The notes beneath the pieces were generated by a model. It was not told where the DNA came from. It saw only the letters and a program-made list of their open reading frames with translations, and did not search any database. DNA of 34,709 bases from Marivirga sp. ANT-B6 (GTDB taxonomy: Bacteria; Bacteroidota; Bacteroidia; Cytophagales; Cyclobacteriaceae): contig LXQK01000012.1 of the NCBI GenBank assembly GCA_001683905.1, positions 1 to 34,709 of the forward strand. Reading direction: 5' to 3'. The first letter of the stretch is position 1. Every line of letters starts with the position of its first letter. The position numbers and the translations under genes were made by a program. Positions 9,044 through 18,505 of this stretch are shown one piece after another.

Positions 9044-9281
9044 GCTGGCGATAAAAATTTGTTATTTATTTTCGTCTGATGCATTACCATATATACGTCG
9101 AAAAGTATATATATTATGCAAGCCTTTGACAGTCGACACGTCAATTGTCACAGTATAAGTTTAACCGAACGTTAAAGGAGAAATAAATTAAATATTACTG
9201 TGAAAAATATATGTCATCCCGCTTAACATTCTCTACTTGTGAAGCGTTGTATAAATATAAATTCTACCAATTTTCAAAGAT

Positions 9282-9794
9282 ATGGGTGCTATTCAATTAA
9301 CCGATGCAGACAGGCTACCGCGTGCCAAAAGGATCATCAAGGGATCCATTCGGGTTCTATTGATAGGAAATAATCCTATAGAATTGAGTCCAATATATGA
9401 CGCTTTAAATAACTTTAGCAAGAAGAAGTTTAAGACAGAAATTGCCTTTAATATTCATGACAGTATTCTGAAAGCTATAAAATTTAAACCACGATGTATT
9501 GTGTTGGATGATAATGTGGAAAGAGAGAACATCAGGACGTTTATGGAGCAACTGCGTGGGGATGAACGGACAGCTGCTATCCCAGTTACGTTAATGAAAA
9601 ACTCAAACCGAAGTGAAAGCTTTTCTGCAGGCATTCAGGATTTTGTACTAAAGGAAAATTTGACTACTGATCGTATCGCCAGAAGTATCTTTAACGCCAT
9701 CAGGTATTCGAAGACCCAGAGATTTCTATTTAACACCTATTACAAAAACAAATCGAAGGTGCTCAATTTCTTCAACGAAAAAGAAGCATCGTGA
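9282..9794 (+). CDS. Stand-alone receiver-like (REC) domain protein, degenerate
   Basis: REC-like pattern RVLLIGNNP...PRCIVLDDN...DERTAAIPVTLMK...FVLKE; the acidic pair is replaced by GNN. Confidence 0.65.
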   Translation: MGAIQLTDADRLPRAKRIIKGSIRVLLIGNNPIELSPIYDALNNFSKKKFKTEIAFNIHDSILKAIKFKPRCIVLDDNVERENIRTFMEQLRGDERTAAIPVTLMKNSNRSESFSAGIQDFVLKENLTTDRIARSIFNAIRYSKTQRFLFNTYYKNKSKVLNFFNEKEAS

Positions 9795-9805
9795 CGCTTT
9801 AGATT

Positions 9806-11050
9806 TTACAGCAGTCTTTTCAACCGAAATTTTTTCTTGATATACTGGTTATCGCGTCGTATTTTCATCCTTATGCGCTTACCAGGCTTAGACCGAACCA
9901 GGTTGTTGATATAAGCAAGGCTTAGCTGATCACCCTGGTTGCTATTGAATTTTTCAATAATGTCACCCTTTCTGATATCAGCTTTTGCGGCGGGAGAGTT
10001 CTTGCGTACTTCAGTTACGATAATGATATCTAGCTTTGCTCCTAAAGTTATAAACTCCATGCCACTCATATTGTAATCAAATTTACCTTTATAACCGCTG
10101 TTTTTACGTAGGTAAACTTTGTGGTTGAAATAATCAAAAATAACATGAAATCTGGTGAATATACCTCCTCCGAGTGTCCCTTGTCTGGCCGTTCGTGCAA
10201 TGATGTCGATGTATGTTTCCTCATCAGGATAGGAGGCAATCACGCCCTCGAACATAAACTTGTCGAATTCTAACGTCTTGATGCGTCCGATATGGCCATT
10301 GATGTCTCCACCCAAACCACGACCCAAATTAGCGTCCAGATTGATCTCCGGAAGTAAAATATCATTTCTATCAGATTGATGCAACAACAGAGAATGGCTC
10401 GCCCCTGTATCCATCATCAATTTAGTCGTAATGATGCTGCCATTGAATTGCATAATCTCCGCGTTTAGATAAGGTTTAGAGTCTTCGATAGTAATAGGAA
10501 TCGCTTCAAATGACTTTCTCACATTAAATGAGGTTGGTTCATGCAAAGTAAGTACTCGCCTTTGGTAATCGATTTCGACGATGAATCGACTGAAAACATC
10601 ATAGCCGATAATGCCGTGTACATTTTTACCAAGACTATTGCTCAATTGAAGATAATCCTCTTCGAGTACGAGCATCGACTGGTTTTTCCCGTCAGCACCG
10701 GGTAGATGAAAAGACATGTCATTAGCCACAAGAGCGGTAATGCCCTGGCCGCCGGCAGCCCCTACCAATTCAATGCTTCTGGAATACTTGATTTTTAAAA
10801 AATCAGTCATTGTTTTATCCATAAGGATGGCTGATCGCACACCCGTATCCAATATAAATAGAAGCGGTAAAACCCCATTGAGGGTCACTGGTATTACAAT
10901 AAGGTTATTGATAGACTCAAATGGAAAGGCAACACATTTTTTACCCGGAGGAAGCTGAAAACCAAAGGATTGAGCAAGGCAAGGTTGTAACTCACAACAT
11001 AAAAATGCTATGACAATTAACTTTGATAAACTCTGATTTAAACCCGCCAC
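9806..11050 (-). CDS. Retropepsin-like aspartyl protease with C-terminal PDZ domain
   Basis: Two aspartyl motifs (LFILDTGVRSAI, LMMDTGASHSLLL) and PDZ-like EVRKNSPAAKADIRKGDIIEKFN; signal peptide. Confidence 0.88.
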   Translation of the reverse strand: MAGLNQSLSKLIVIAFLCCELQPCLAQSFGFQLPPGKKCVAFPFESINNLIVIPVTLNGVLPLLFILDTGVRSAILMDKTMTDFLKIKYSRSIELVGAAGGQGITALVANDMSFHLPGADGKNQSMLVLEEDYLQLSNSLGKNVHGIIGYDVFSRFIVEIDYQRRVLTLHEPTSFNVRKSFEAIPITIEDSKPYLNAEIMQFNGSIITTKLMMDTGASHSLLLHQSDRNDILLPEINLDANLGRGLGGDINGHIGRIKTLEFDKFMFEGVIASYPDEETYIDIIARTARQGTLGGGIFTRFHVIFDYFNHKVYLRKNSGYKGKFDYNMSGMEFITLGAKLDIIIVTEVRKNSPAAKADIRKGDIIEKFNSNQGDQLSLAYINNLVRSKPGKRIRMKIRRDNQYIKKKFRLKRLL

Positions 11051-11146
11051 ATCACACCTCCGTTTACTGACTAATTTAATAATTAATACGATCTGAATAA
11101 ACTATTTCGTAAATCAAACCATAAAAAGTTTCACTTCGTAAGCGTA

Positions 11147-11581
11147 TTAACCGAATACTTTTCGATAAATAGGCTTTCTATATAAAAACTGAAGATATAG
11201 TATCGGATAAAGTACCCACGTGAACAGTAGGTTGTAAGCATAAAAATCTATATCGTCTATGATCTCGCTTCCACCTTCTATCCTTTTGATGATATGCGTA
11301 TGCTTCCATTTACTAAGAAAAAATGGAAGTTTGTCACCTACATCAATGAAATGGAACTTGGAGTCGTCGAGAGAATCTTCAATGATTTGACTTTCCCACA
11401 TTTGCTTAAATAAAACGAAATCCAGCTCGATGCTTACCAAGTCCCCTTTTTCACACCCATCAAAACGGAGCAGCCTTACAAATGGAAATGGTGGATTCAG
11501 CCGAAGAAAAAGCTGCTCGTTAAATCCGTCCTTGACCTTTAGGAAATCTTGTTGGACTTTTGTACTTATTTTTAATTTCAT
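11147..11581 (-). CDS. SRPBCC-like (START/Bet v1-type) conserved protein
   Basis: LFLRLNPPFPFVRLLRFDGCEKGDLVSIELDF...HTHIIKRIEGGSEIIDDIDF resembles SRPBCC-type cyclase/dehydrase proteins. Confidence 0.6.
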   Translation of the reverse strand: MKLKISTKVQQDFLKVKDGFNEQLFLRLNPPFPFVRLLRFDGCEKGDLVSIELDFVLFKQMWESQIIEDSLDDSKFHFIDVGDKLPFFLSKWKHTHIIKRIEGGSEIIDDIDFYAYNLLFTWVLYPILYLQFLYRKPIYRKVFG

Positions 11582-11694
11582 CTTATCGGGAATGATGCAA
11601 AGATCGATTAACTTCTAAAGAACTTTCTTCCAAATATCAAGCTATTATTTTGCTACGTAGCTTTTGATTACATGGATCGAATTCCACCAAATGC

Positions 11695-11727
11695 AAAAAG
11701 GGCTACTTTATAAAAAGCAGCCCTTTA
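11695..11727 (-). terminator. Rho-independent terminator of the PRC-barrel operon
   Basis: AAAGGGCT (11697-11704) / AGCCCTTT (11719-11726) with an inner CTTT/AAAG pairing, followed on the minus strand by TTTTTGC; just after the 11742 stop. Confidence 0.75.
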
Positions 11728-11741
11728 TGAAAGCGATTGTT

Positions 11742-12989
11742 CTACTTATTGTTGAGGTAGTCACCGGTACCTTTTTGACCCCGCCTTGGGTTTCTGGCGC
11801 TCTTAAACATACTCTCATCGAAATGCTGATGGTTATAAAACTCATTCGAAGAATAGCTATTTTCGGAATCTGTCGACATATCCTTATCAAGATACTTTCT
11901 CAATTTGGTCTCATAATCTCTGGAAACTGGTCCACCTCCATATTCAGGCGAATCATGAATATTACTAAAGTCAAGTTTCTGTATGAGAACCTTATCATCC
12001 TCCTCATCCAGCTTTGCATACCCAATAGGAATCAATAGTCTTTTTTCCTTATTTTGTTGGCTCCCCATCCGTTCTGAGCCTGAACGTTCATTATCCTGAC
12101 CACCATTTCCACCAGCGTGAAAACCTCTTCCACGATTTACATCTCTGTCACGATTCTTCTCTACTTCAGCCAGATTTTCCTCTCTCATTCTCTCCGTATC
12201 TTCCAAGTCTCTATCGCCGAAATTGCTATCCAAATCCGACGCTCGTGCCGCACCTCTTGGTTCGGTTTCTAGTGAAGATTCTTCATTATCCATCCTAATG
12301 CCACTGTTGGTATCTCTTTCACTTCCGAAATCTGCAGACGTTCTGGTTTCCATATCCCGGTCGCTTTCAGCATTAATATTTGAATCACCAAGACCAGATG
12401 TATCAATCTCGGAGGCATCTCCTGCCGAACGACCCGACTTATGTAAATCACCGGTTCTGTCCCTATCATTCAGATCAAACCCTCCTCCGGTTGCACTTTC
12501 ATCACCTATATTCCTATCACCATGCATTTCTGCACTACTGCGCGTTTCCATCGAACGATCCTTGGCCTTGTCGTAGTCGCTGTTTCCAAAACCCACATCC
12601 CGATTTGAATCATCATCCTCTATGGCTTTGTTTTGTGAAAAAAATCCTTCAGAACGGCTGCTGTCATCATCTTGATCACTTATATATGAGCCTTTCGACC
12701 GCTTGCTTAGATCGCTGTCGCTCCCCGTATAATCAACAGAACTCGTACTTCGACCACCATCCTTCATAGATGTTTCAACATCCACAACCAGATAGCGTAC
12801 TTTCATTTGCTTAGGATCTACAATTAGCTCCTCTACTTTTCCCATTTTGTTTCCATGCTCATCAAGCACATCCCAACCCCTAACATCTGGGTCGTTATCA
12901 TCTACTTCATAATCATCCAACTCGTTTAAGGCATATAAATGTCTATTTTTTTCTTCTTCGTTACGATTTATTCTATTGTCATTTTCCAT
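11742..12989 (-). CDS. PRC-barrel domain protein with long hydrophilic insert
   Basis: DPDVRGWDVLDEHGNKMGKVEELIVDPKQMKVRYLVVDVE and the C-terminal KEKRLLIPIGYAKLDEEDDKVLIQ, separated by about 200 aa rich in D/S/R/G/E. Confidence 0.8.
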   Translation of the reverse strand: MENDNRINRNEEEKNRHLYALNELDDYEVDDNDPDVRGWDVLDEHGNKMGKVEELIVDPKQMKVRYLVVDVETSMKDGGRSTSSVDYTGSDSDLSKRSKGSYISDQDDDSSRSEGFFSQNKAIEDDDSNRDVGFGNSDYDKAKDRSMETRSSAEMHGDRNIGDESATGGGFDLNDRDRTGDLHKSGRSAGDASEIDTSGLGDSNINAESDRDMETRTSADFGSERDTNSGIRMDNEESSLETEPRGAARASDLDSNFGDRDLEDTERMREENLAEVEKNRDRDVNRGRGFHAGGNGGQDNERSGSERMGSQQNKEKRLLIPIGYAKLDEEDDKVLIQKLDFSNIHDSPEYGGGPVSRDYETKLRKYLDKDMSTDSENSYSSNEFYNHQHFDESMFKSARNPRRGQKGTGDYLNNK

Positions 12990-13012
12990 AATTTCTGTGT
13001 TTTCAATCTATA

Positions 13013-13654
13013 TTAATTACTTTTGTTGGTAGAAGCCATTGATTCTACAACCTGGCTCGATTTTTCAAAAAATGTCTTTACGCTATTTTTTTGATTTAGC
13101 GTCATTTCGCTTGGCTGGATAGCATCTGCTGCTGTTTTCACTTCATTTACCTGCTGATTCATATTTGGATAATTAGCCTGCTGAATGGACATCATTAAAT
13201 CAGTAGCGGCAGCAAAAGCGCTTTTTATGCTATCGGCATGCTGCGTTGATGCTTCATTTTGTCGGATAAAATTGGCTTTACGCTTCATCTTACTTCTCTT
13301 TGCATCAATTTCTGCCCCTTCAATATCCTTTTGTTCTACGAGGGCATCAAGCGCAGCGGCCAGTTTCATAATTCCTTCACTTGTATAGGCATGGCTTAGA
13401 TCCATTTCGCCGTCAGTTTCCTGCTGTGCAAAGGTTACATATTCTTCTACCTCATCTGGCATTTCATCGCTAATGATAGCTACCGCACCCGGCTCGCTTC
13501 CAATAGTCTCAGTGGTTGTGGCAGGTTCGTCGTCGATATTGTCGTCGTCAAAAGCTTCAATGAGAAGCCATACTAAGATAGCGGCGATGATCAGTCCAAT
13601 AATCCAGGGCCAAATGTTGTTGTTTTTCTTTTTTTGAATTTCTATTTCTGCCAT
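13013..13654 (-). CDS. Hypothetical membrane-anchored protein
   Basis: N-terminal TM segment (IWPWIIGLIIAAILVWLLIEAF) and helical C-terminal region; same strand and 23 bp from the PRC-barrel gene. Confidence 0.6.
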   Translation of the reverse strand: MAEIEIQKKKNNNIWPWIIGLIIAAILVWLLIEAFDDDNIDDEPATTTETIGSEPGAVAIISDEMPDEVEEYVTFAQQETDGEMDLSHAYTSEGIMKLAAALDALVEQKDIEGAEIDAKRSKMKRKANFIRQNEASTQHADSIKSAFAAATDLMMSIQQANYPNMNQQVNEVKTAADAIQPSEMTLNQKNSVKTFFEKSSQVVESMASTNKSN

Positions 13655-13886
13655 AATACTGTGATTAATTAAAAATTGTTAAATAAATAAATTAGGCCAG
13701 CAAAAGCGGCCACTTAAAAAATGTAAAAAGCAGATAAAAAGCGTTAATAAGGATACGTCTTTAATCTATACTAATAAAGACAAAAGGGGGTGTTATTGTT
13801 TAGAAGAACTTTATATAATTATCGTTTTTAAAAAAAATTGGAAAGGGCTTGTTACTTTACTGCAATAATCTATTTGCTCAGTACAG

Positions 13887-15980
13887 TTAGCTTATTCTAC
13901 TCCAGTTAATGGCGGTCTTCTTCTGCGCATCGATTTGGCGGCGTACTGGTGCATTTTCTGCGTTGTTAAGTTCAGGATCCACAGCTAAGAGTGCTTGTGC
14001 GGCTTGCCTCGCTTGTTGCAAAATATCGCCATCTTTTCCCAGATCTGCAATCAATAAATCCAAAACCCCACTCTGCTGGGTGCCGGTTATTTCCCCTGGA
14101 CCACGTAATTTCAGGTCTATATCGGCAATCTCAAATCCATTGTTGGTTTGTACCAGGGTGTTAATGCGTAACCGGCCCTCTTTACTTAGCTTGTATCCTG
14201 TTGTTAGGAAACAATATGACTGATCGGCACCCCGACCGACACGGCCACGCAACTGATGCAACTGAGCCAGGCCAAATCGTTCGGCATTTTCGACCACCAT
14301 TACGGACGCATTAGGAACATTCACCCCAACTTCTATGACAGTGGTGGCCACCATTATCTTGGTTTCATTCCTGACAAAACGCTGCATTTCAAAATCCTTG
14401 TCTTCTGGCTTCATTTTACCATGCACTATGCTAATAGGCACCCCTGGAAAAGCCCTGCTAATACTTTCGTACCCTTCCATCAGATTGTTGTAATCCAATT
14501 TTTCAGACTCTTCTATTAGCGGATATACGATATATACCTGCCTACCCAGGGCGATTTGTTCTTTTAGGAACCCAAACAACCGCAACCTGGCCGAATCAAA
14601 AAAATGAACCGTTTTTATGGGTTTTCGTCCCGACGGCAGTTCGTCTATGACAGACACATCCAGATCCCCGTACAATGTCATAGCCAACGTGCGCGGTATG
14701 GGTGTAGCCGTCATGACCAGCACATGCGGATAGATATTGTCGGTTTTCTGCCACAACTTAGCCCGCTGTGCCACACCAAATCGATGCTGCTCATCGACAA
14801 CAGCCAGTCCCAGTTTATGGAATTGCACCTCATCCTCAAGTAAGGCGTGGGTTCCTACCAGGATATTGGTTTCGCCAGATTGAAGCTTTTCGTGTAGTAT
14901 CCTACGGTCCTTTTTTTTGGTGGACCCTGTTAACTTAGCGATACGAATGCCAATTTTTTCTGCATATGCCTTTAAACCCTGGAAATGCTGGTCCGCGAGT
15001 ATTTCAGTGGGAGCCATGAGTGCTGCCTGCGCCTGGCTACCGACAGCCTGCAACATACAGATAAAAGCAACCATGGTTTTACCACTTCCTACATCGCCCT
15101 GCAATAGCCTATTCATCTGCTTCCCGGAGCGCATATCATGATAGGCTTCCTTGATAACACGCTTTTGTGCGTCGGTAAGGGTAAAGGGCAGGTGATCATG
15201 ATAGAAATCCTTAATCAGCTGGGTGTTGGTGAGCACAATCCCTTTGTATTTTTCAATGCGTGTAAGCCTTAACTTCAATAGCCGCAGTTGAATATAGAAA
15301 AACTCTTCGAATTTTAGCCGAAACTGGGCTGCCTGAAGCTGCACCGAATCAGAGGGGAAATGTATTTGTACTACCGCGTCTTTTTTGGGTAATAGCTTGT
15401 AACCATTCATTATGGGTAAGGGCAAGGTTTCAGGAATGTGCGCGAAAGCGAGCTTCAGCAAAGCTTCCTGTAGCATGGCGATACCTTTACTGTCGAGCAA
15501 CCTACGCTTCAGTTTTTCTGTCGTCGAATAAATAGGTTGATAATGAAGCCCGCCGGTTTGCTGGTTTCCCGGAATATCAATTTCAGGGTGTGCTATATTG
15601 TATTTACTTCCATAGCGCACTGGTTTACCAAATACAAGATATGCTGTCCCCGGCTTCAATTTTTTTACCACCCAGTTGATCCCTTTGAACCAAACAAGTT
15701 CAATGGTTCCCGACGAATCTGCCAGTTGTACAACAAGGCGTTTTTTTAGACCAGAGCCCACCAATTCTATATGCCGGACCTCACCATAAAGCTGAATATT
15801 CGGTATATCCTCGTTTATTTCTGAAATCCTATAGATTTTAGACCGATCTTCGTACCTGAATGGATAATGCTGGATCAGGTCCCCATAGGTGAAGATATTT
15901 AACTCTGTATTGAGAAGAGCAGCTTTTTGTGGTCCTACGCCTTTTAAAAATTCTATCTTCGTCTCAAAGAAACTGGCCAT
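13887..15980 (-). CDS. recG: ATP-dependent DNA helicase RecG
   Basis: LLQGDVGSGKTMVAF, APTEILADQH, VVDEQHRFGVAQR, MTATPIPRTLAMTLYGDLDVSVIDELPSGRKPI, LRGRVGRG; full length. Confidence 0.97.
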   Translation of the reverse strand: MASFFETKIEFLKGVGPQKAALLNTELNIFTYGDLIQHYPFRYEDRSKIYRISEINEDIPNIQLYGEVRHIELVGSGLKKRLVVQLADSSGTIELVWFKGINWVVKKLKPGTAYLVFGKPVRYGSKYNIAHPEIDIPGNQQTGGLHYQPIYSTTEKLKRRLLDSKGIAMLQEALLKLAFAHIPETLPLPIMNGYKLLPKKDAVVQIHFPSDSVQLQAAQFRLKFEEFFYIQLRLLKLRLTRIEKYKGIVLTNTQLIKDFYHDHLPFTLTDAQKRVIKEAYHDMRSGKQMNRLLQGDVGSGKTMVAFICMLQAVGSQAQAALMAPTEILADQHFQGLKAYAEKIGIRIAKLTGSTKKKDRRILHEKLQSGETNILVGTHALLEDEVQFHKLGLAVVDEQHRFGVAQRAKLWQKTDNIYPHVLVMTATPIPRTLAMTLYGDLDVSVIDELPSGRKPIKTVHFFDSARLRLFGFLKEQIALGRQVYIVYPLIEESEKLDYNNLMEGYESISRAFPGVPISIVHGKMKPEDKDFEMQRFVRNETKIMVATTVIEVGVNVPNASVMVVENAERFGLAQLHQLRGRVGRGADQSYCFLTTGYKLSKEGRLRINTLVQTNNGFEIADIDLKLRGPGEITGTQQSGVLDLLIADLGKDGDILQQARQAAQALLAVDPELNNAENAPVRRQIDAQKKTAINWSRIS

Positions 15981-16598
15981 TTATCTTTTACCCCCTGGCG
16001 TCTCCTTTTTTTCCCTCCACTCCAGCGTATTGATGAGCTGTACAAGGTCTGCTTTAATATATTCTATCACGGGTGCGAGCGAATCATTTTTTGTAGCCGT
16101 CTCGAAATAAAGCGCCCCCCGTAGGAAATGTTGTACAGAGTCGGTCATGATAAACTGGAACTGACTCGGCACTTCACCGCTTAACTCAGCTACCATTGCG
16201 GTTTTTCCACTCGGCGTTATCAACGCGGTTTCTTCAATAGCATAGGCCTTCACCTGGTGTTTGGAGGTAAGCTTGTAGGCATCGCCCAAATACTGCTCCA
16301 GCAACTTTTGGTTATTATTGATGGGCTTGTATGTGATTTGTACACTCGCGCCCATTTGCGGATACACAATATCCAGCCAATACTTTTCCGCGTACGGTGA
16401 AGAATCTTTGCTTAATCTGGCATATCGCGAGAATTCAAATTGATAAGGTAAGGTATCGGCCAATGACTGGTAAGCAGGTGCAGGTAATATTATTCTGTTG
16501 TAACCTTTTGGCTTGGGAAGATAGTCTTCTGAACAGGCTGAAAATAATAGTGCTGCCAACAAGCAGAGGGTAATCTTACGTATGTACTCTTGGATCAT
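15981..16598 (-). CDS. gldD: Gliding motility lipoprotein GldD
   Basis: Lipoprotein signal ([20 protein letters not shown]), [15 protein letters not shown]; next to gldE. Confidence 0.88.
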   Translation of the reverse strand: MIQEYIRKITLCLLAALLFSACSEDYLPKPKGYNRIILPAPAYQSLADTLPYQFEFSRYARLSKDSSPYAEKYWLDIVYPQMGASVQITYKPINNNQKLLEQYLGDAYKLTSKHQVKAYAIEETALITPSGKTAMVAELSGEVPSQFQFIMTDSVQHFLRGALYFETATKNDSLAPVIEYIKADLVQLINTLEWREKKETPGGKR

Positions 16599-16617
16599 AA
16601 CATAAAGCTAATCATAA

Positions 16618-18012
16618 TCAGGAAAGATTCTCACTTACTTCTTTAATGAAAATCCTCACCCGTTTTATACGCCGGGTATCAACTGAAACAACGGTAAAGA
16701 CAAATCGATCGTATGTCACCTTTTCCCCGGCCCGAGGTAACTTCGAATACATTTCCAGAAGCAAACCACCGAGGGATTCGCTTTCTCCTTTGATATCTTC
16801 AAAAATTACTGGATCGACATTGGCAATTTTGCAAAAATCGTTCAACGATGTTTTGCCTTCAAAAATATAGGTGTTCTCATCCAGCTTATTGTAAGCAATG
16901 TCATCATCATCAAATTCATCATTAATCTCACCGACGATTTCCTCAATGATATCCTCCAAAGTAATTAACCCTGAAGTTCCGCCGTATTCATCAACAACGA
17001 TGGCCATATGCACGCGCTTATCTTGAAAATCCTTTAGTAGGCTATCAATTTTTTTACTGTCAGGAATGAAAAACCCCGGTCTCAGTAAAGTTTGCCATTC
17101 GAATGTTTCCTCATTTTCAAGAAAAGGAAGCAAATCCTTGATGTATAATACTCCTTCAATTTTGTCGATCGTTTCCCGATAAACCGGTACTCGGGAGTAC
17201 CCACTCTTGTTGATACGATCCATCAGTTCGTGGAAATCTGAATCGATATCAAAGGCAGTTATATCAAGTCTGGACCGCATCACCTGCCGAACAGAAAGGG
17301 TTCCAAAATTGACAATACCTTTAAGAATGCCCTTTTCTTCTTCCGAAGAGCTATTTCCTGTAATTTCCAAGGCATGGTTGAGCTCATCCACAGAAATGTT
17401 ATAGCCTCTTTTAACCACTCTTTTTTCTATAAAGTAGCTCAAATTCAACAACACCCATGATAAAGGCCTGAACACATAGTCGGCACCCTTAAGAAAAAGC
17501 GATACCTTTTTTGCAAAGTACAAATTGTTTTGATTGGCATACACCTTGGGTACAACTTCTCCAAAGAATACGATGGCAAATGTCACCACAAAAGTAAGAA
17601 TTGCTACAACCGCGCCTTCCGTTGTCTTTGAGCCTACGATTTCCCAGGATACAAAGGTAGACAAGGTAACAAAGGCAACGTTTACCAGATTGTTGATGAT
17701 AAGGATTGTGGCTAAAAGTCGTTTAGGATGATCCAGAAGGCTGACAAGACGTTGCTCAGCAAAGTCGCTACTCGTCTTGCATCGTGCTACTTCGTCAGGC
17801 GACAGCGAGAAAAAAGCAACCTCAGATCCGGATATCAAAGCAGACATCAACAGTAACGACGTCAGGATGAGGCCGTTTACAATATAAAATAGTAAGGGTG
17901 TATCCGTAGTTTCAGTTAGTTGAATAAGCAAATGAATGCTTCGAAAACATAGGCTCCCCGTCTGGTATAGAAAAAAACCACCCGGGAAAGGGTCATCTAA
18001 TGTAGATTCCAA
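16618..18012 (-). CDS. gldE: Gliding motility-associated protein GldE (CNNM/CBS/CorC_HlyC family)
   Basis: SALISGSEVAFFSLSPDE, two CBS segments (VMRSRLDITAFD...YSRVPVYRETIDKIEGVLYIKDLLPF; HMAIVVDEYGGTSGLITLEDIIEEIVGEI). Confidence 0.92.
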   Translation of the reverse strand: MESTLDDPFPGGFFLYQTGSLCFRSIHLLIQLTETTDTPLLFYIVNGLILTSLLLMSALISGSEVAFFSLSPDEVARCKTSSDFAEQRLVSLLDHPKRLLATILIINNLVNVAFVTLSTFVSWEIVGSKTTEGAVVAILTFVVTFAIVFFGEVVPKVYANQNNLYFAKKVSLFLKGADYVFRPLSWVLLNLSYFIEKRVVKRGYNISVDELNHALEITGNSSSEEEKGILKGIVNFGTLSVRQVMRSRLDITAFDIDSDFHELMDRINKSGYSRVPVYRETIDKIEGVLYIKDLLPFLENEETFEWQTLLRPGFFIPDSKKIDSLLKDFQDKRVHMAIVVDEYGGTSGLITLEDIIEEIVGEINDEFDDDDIAYNKLDENTYIFEGKTSLNDFCKIANVDPVIFEDIKGESESLGGLLLEMYSKLPRAGEKVTYDRFVFTVVSVDTRRIKRVRIFIKEVSENLS

Positions 18013-18033
18013 AATTTAGTGTTTAAGTAAAAT

Positions 18034-18462
18034 CTAAAATGGCAGATCATCAGATTCTTCCGAGTCCTGGACAAAGGCTTTATTGCCTTCACTAGCACTC
18101 CCTGCATTACCTTGGTCAAATTCGCTGCCACCATTTTTGCCACCGAGCATCGTCATGTTGAGACCCCGGATTTTCGTCGTGTATTTGTTATTACCTTCTT
18201 TATCCTGCCAGCTATCGGTACGAAGTTTACCTTCTATATAAACCGACTGCCCCTTTTTCAAGTATTGTTCGGCCACTTTTGCCAGGCCGTCCCAGAGCTC
18301 TATCCTGTGCCACTCGGTTTGTGTTACCTTCTCACCATTCTTATTATAAGTTTCTGAAGTGGCAATGTTAAAATTGGCCACAACGGAGCCTCCTTCCAAA
18401 TGCCTCACTTCAGGGTCTGCACCTAAATTTCCAATCAAAATTACTTTATTTACCCCAGCCAT
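18034..18462 (-). CDS. ssb: Single-stranded DNA-binding protein
   Basis: MAGVNKVILIGNLGADPEVRHLEGGSVVANFNIATSE...WHRIELWDGLAKVAEQYLKKGQSVYIEGKL; acidic tail ending DDLPF. Confidence 0.97.
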   Translation of the reverse strand: MAGVNKVILIGNLGADPEVRHLEGGSVVANFNIATSETYNKNGEKVTQTEWHRIELWDGLAKVAEQYLKKGQSVYIEGKLRTDSWQDKEGNNKYTTKIRGLNMTMLGGKNGGSEFDQGNAGSASEGNKAFVQDSEESDDLPF

Positions 18463-18505
18463 AGTCTTTCGTTTGAGTTAAAAAAATATTGTCTTATAAA
18501 ATTAG

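Noticed and set aside
11664-12038. Plus-strand 124-aa ORF starting in the terminator region and running antisense into the PRC-barrel gene
   Set aside because: Overlaps a terminator and the antisense of the PRC C-terminus; composition is not protein-like.
12223-12769. Plus-strand ORFs 12223-12576 and 12380-12769 and minus ORF 12269-12469 overlapping the PRC-barrel gene
   Set aside because: They arise from the biased, low-complexity codons of the minus-strand gene; compositions are implausible (His/Tyr- or Ser/Pro-rich) and no family features appear.
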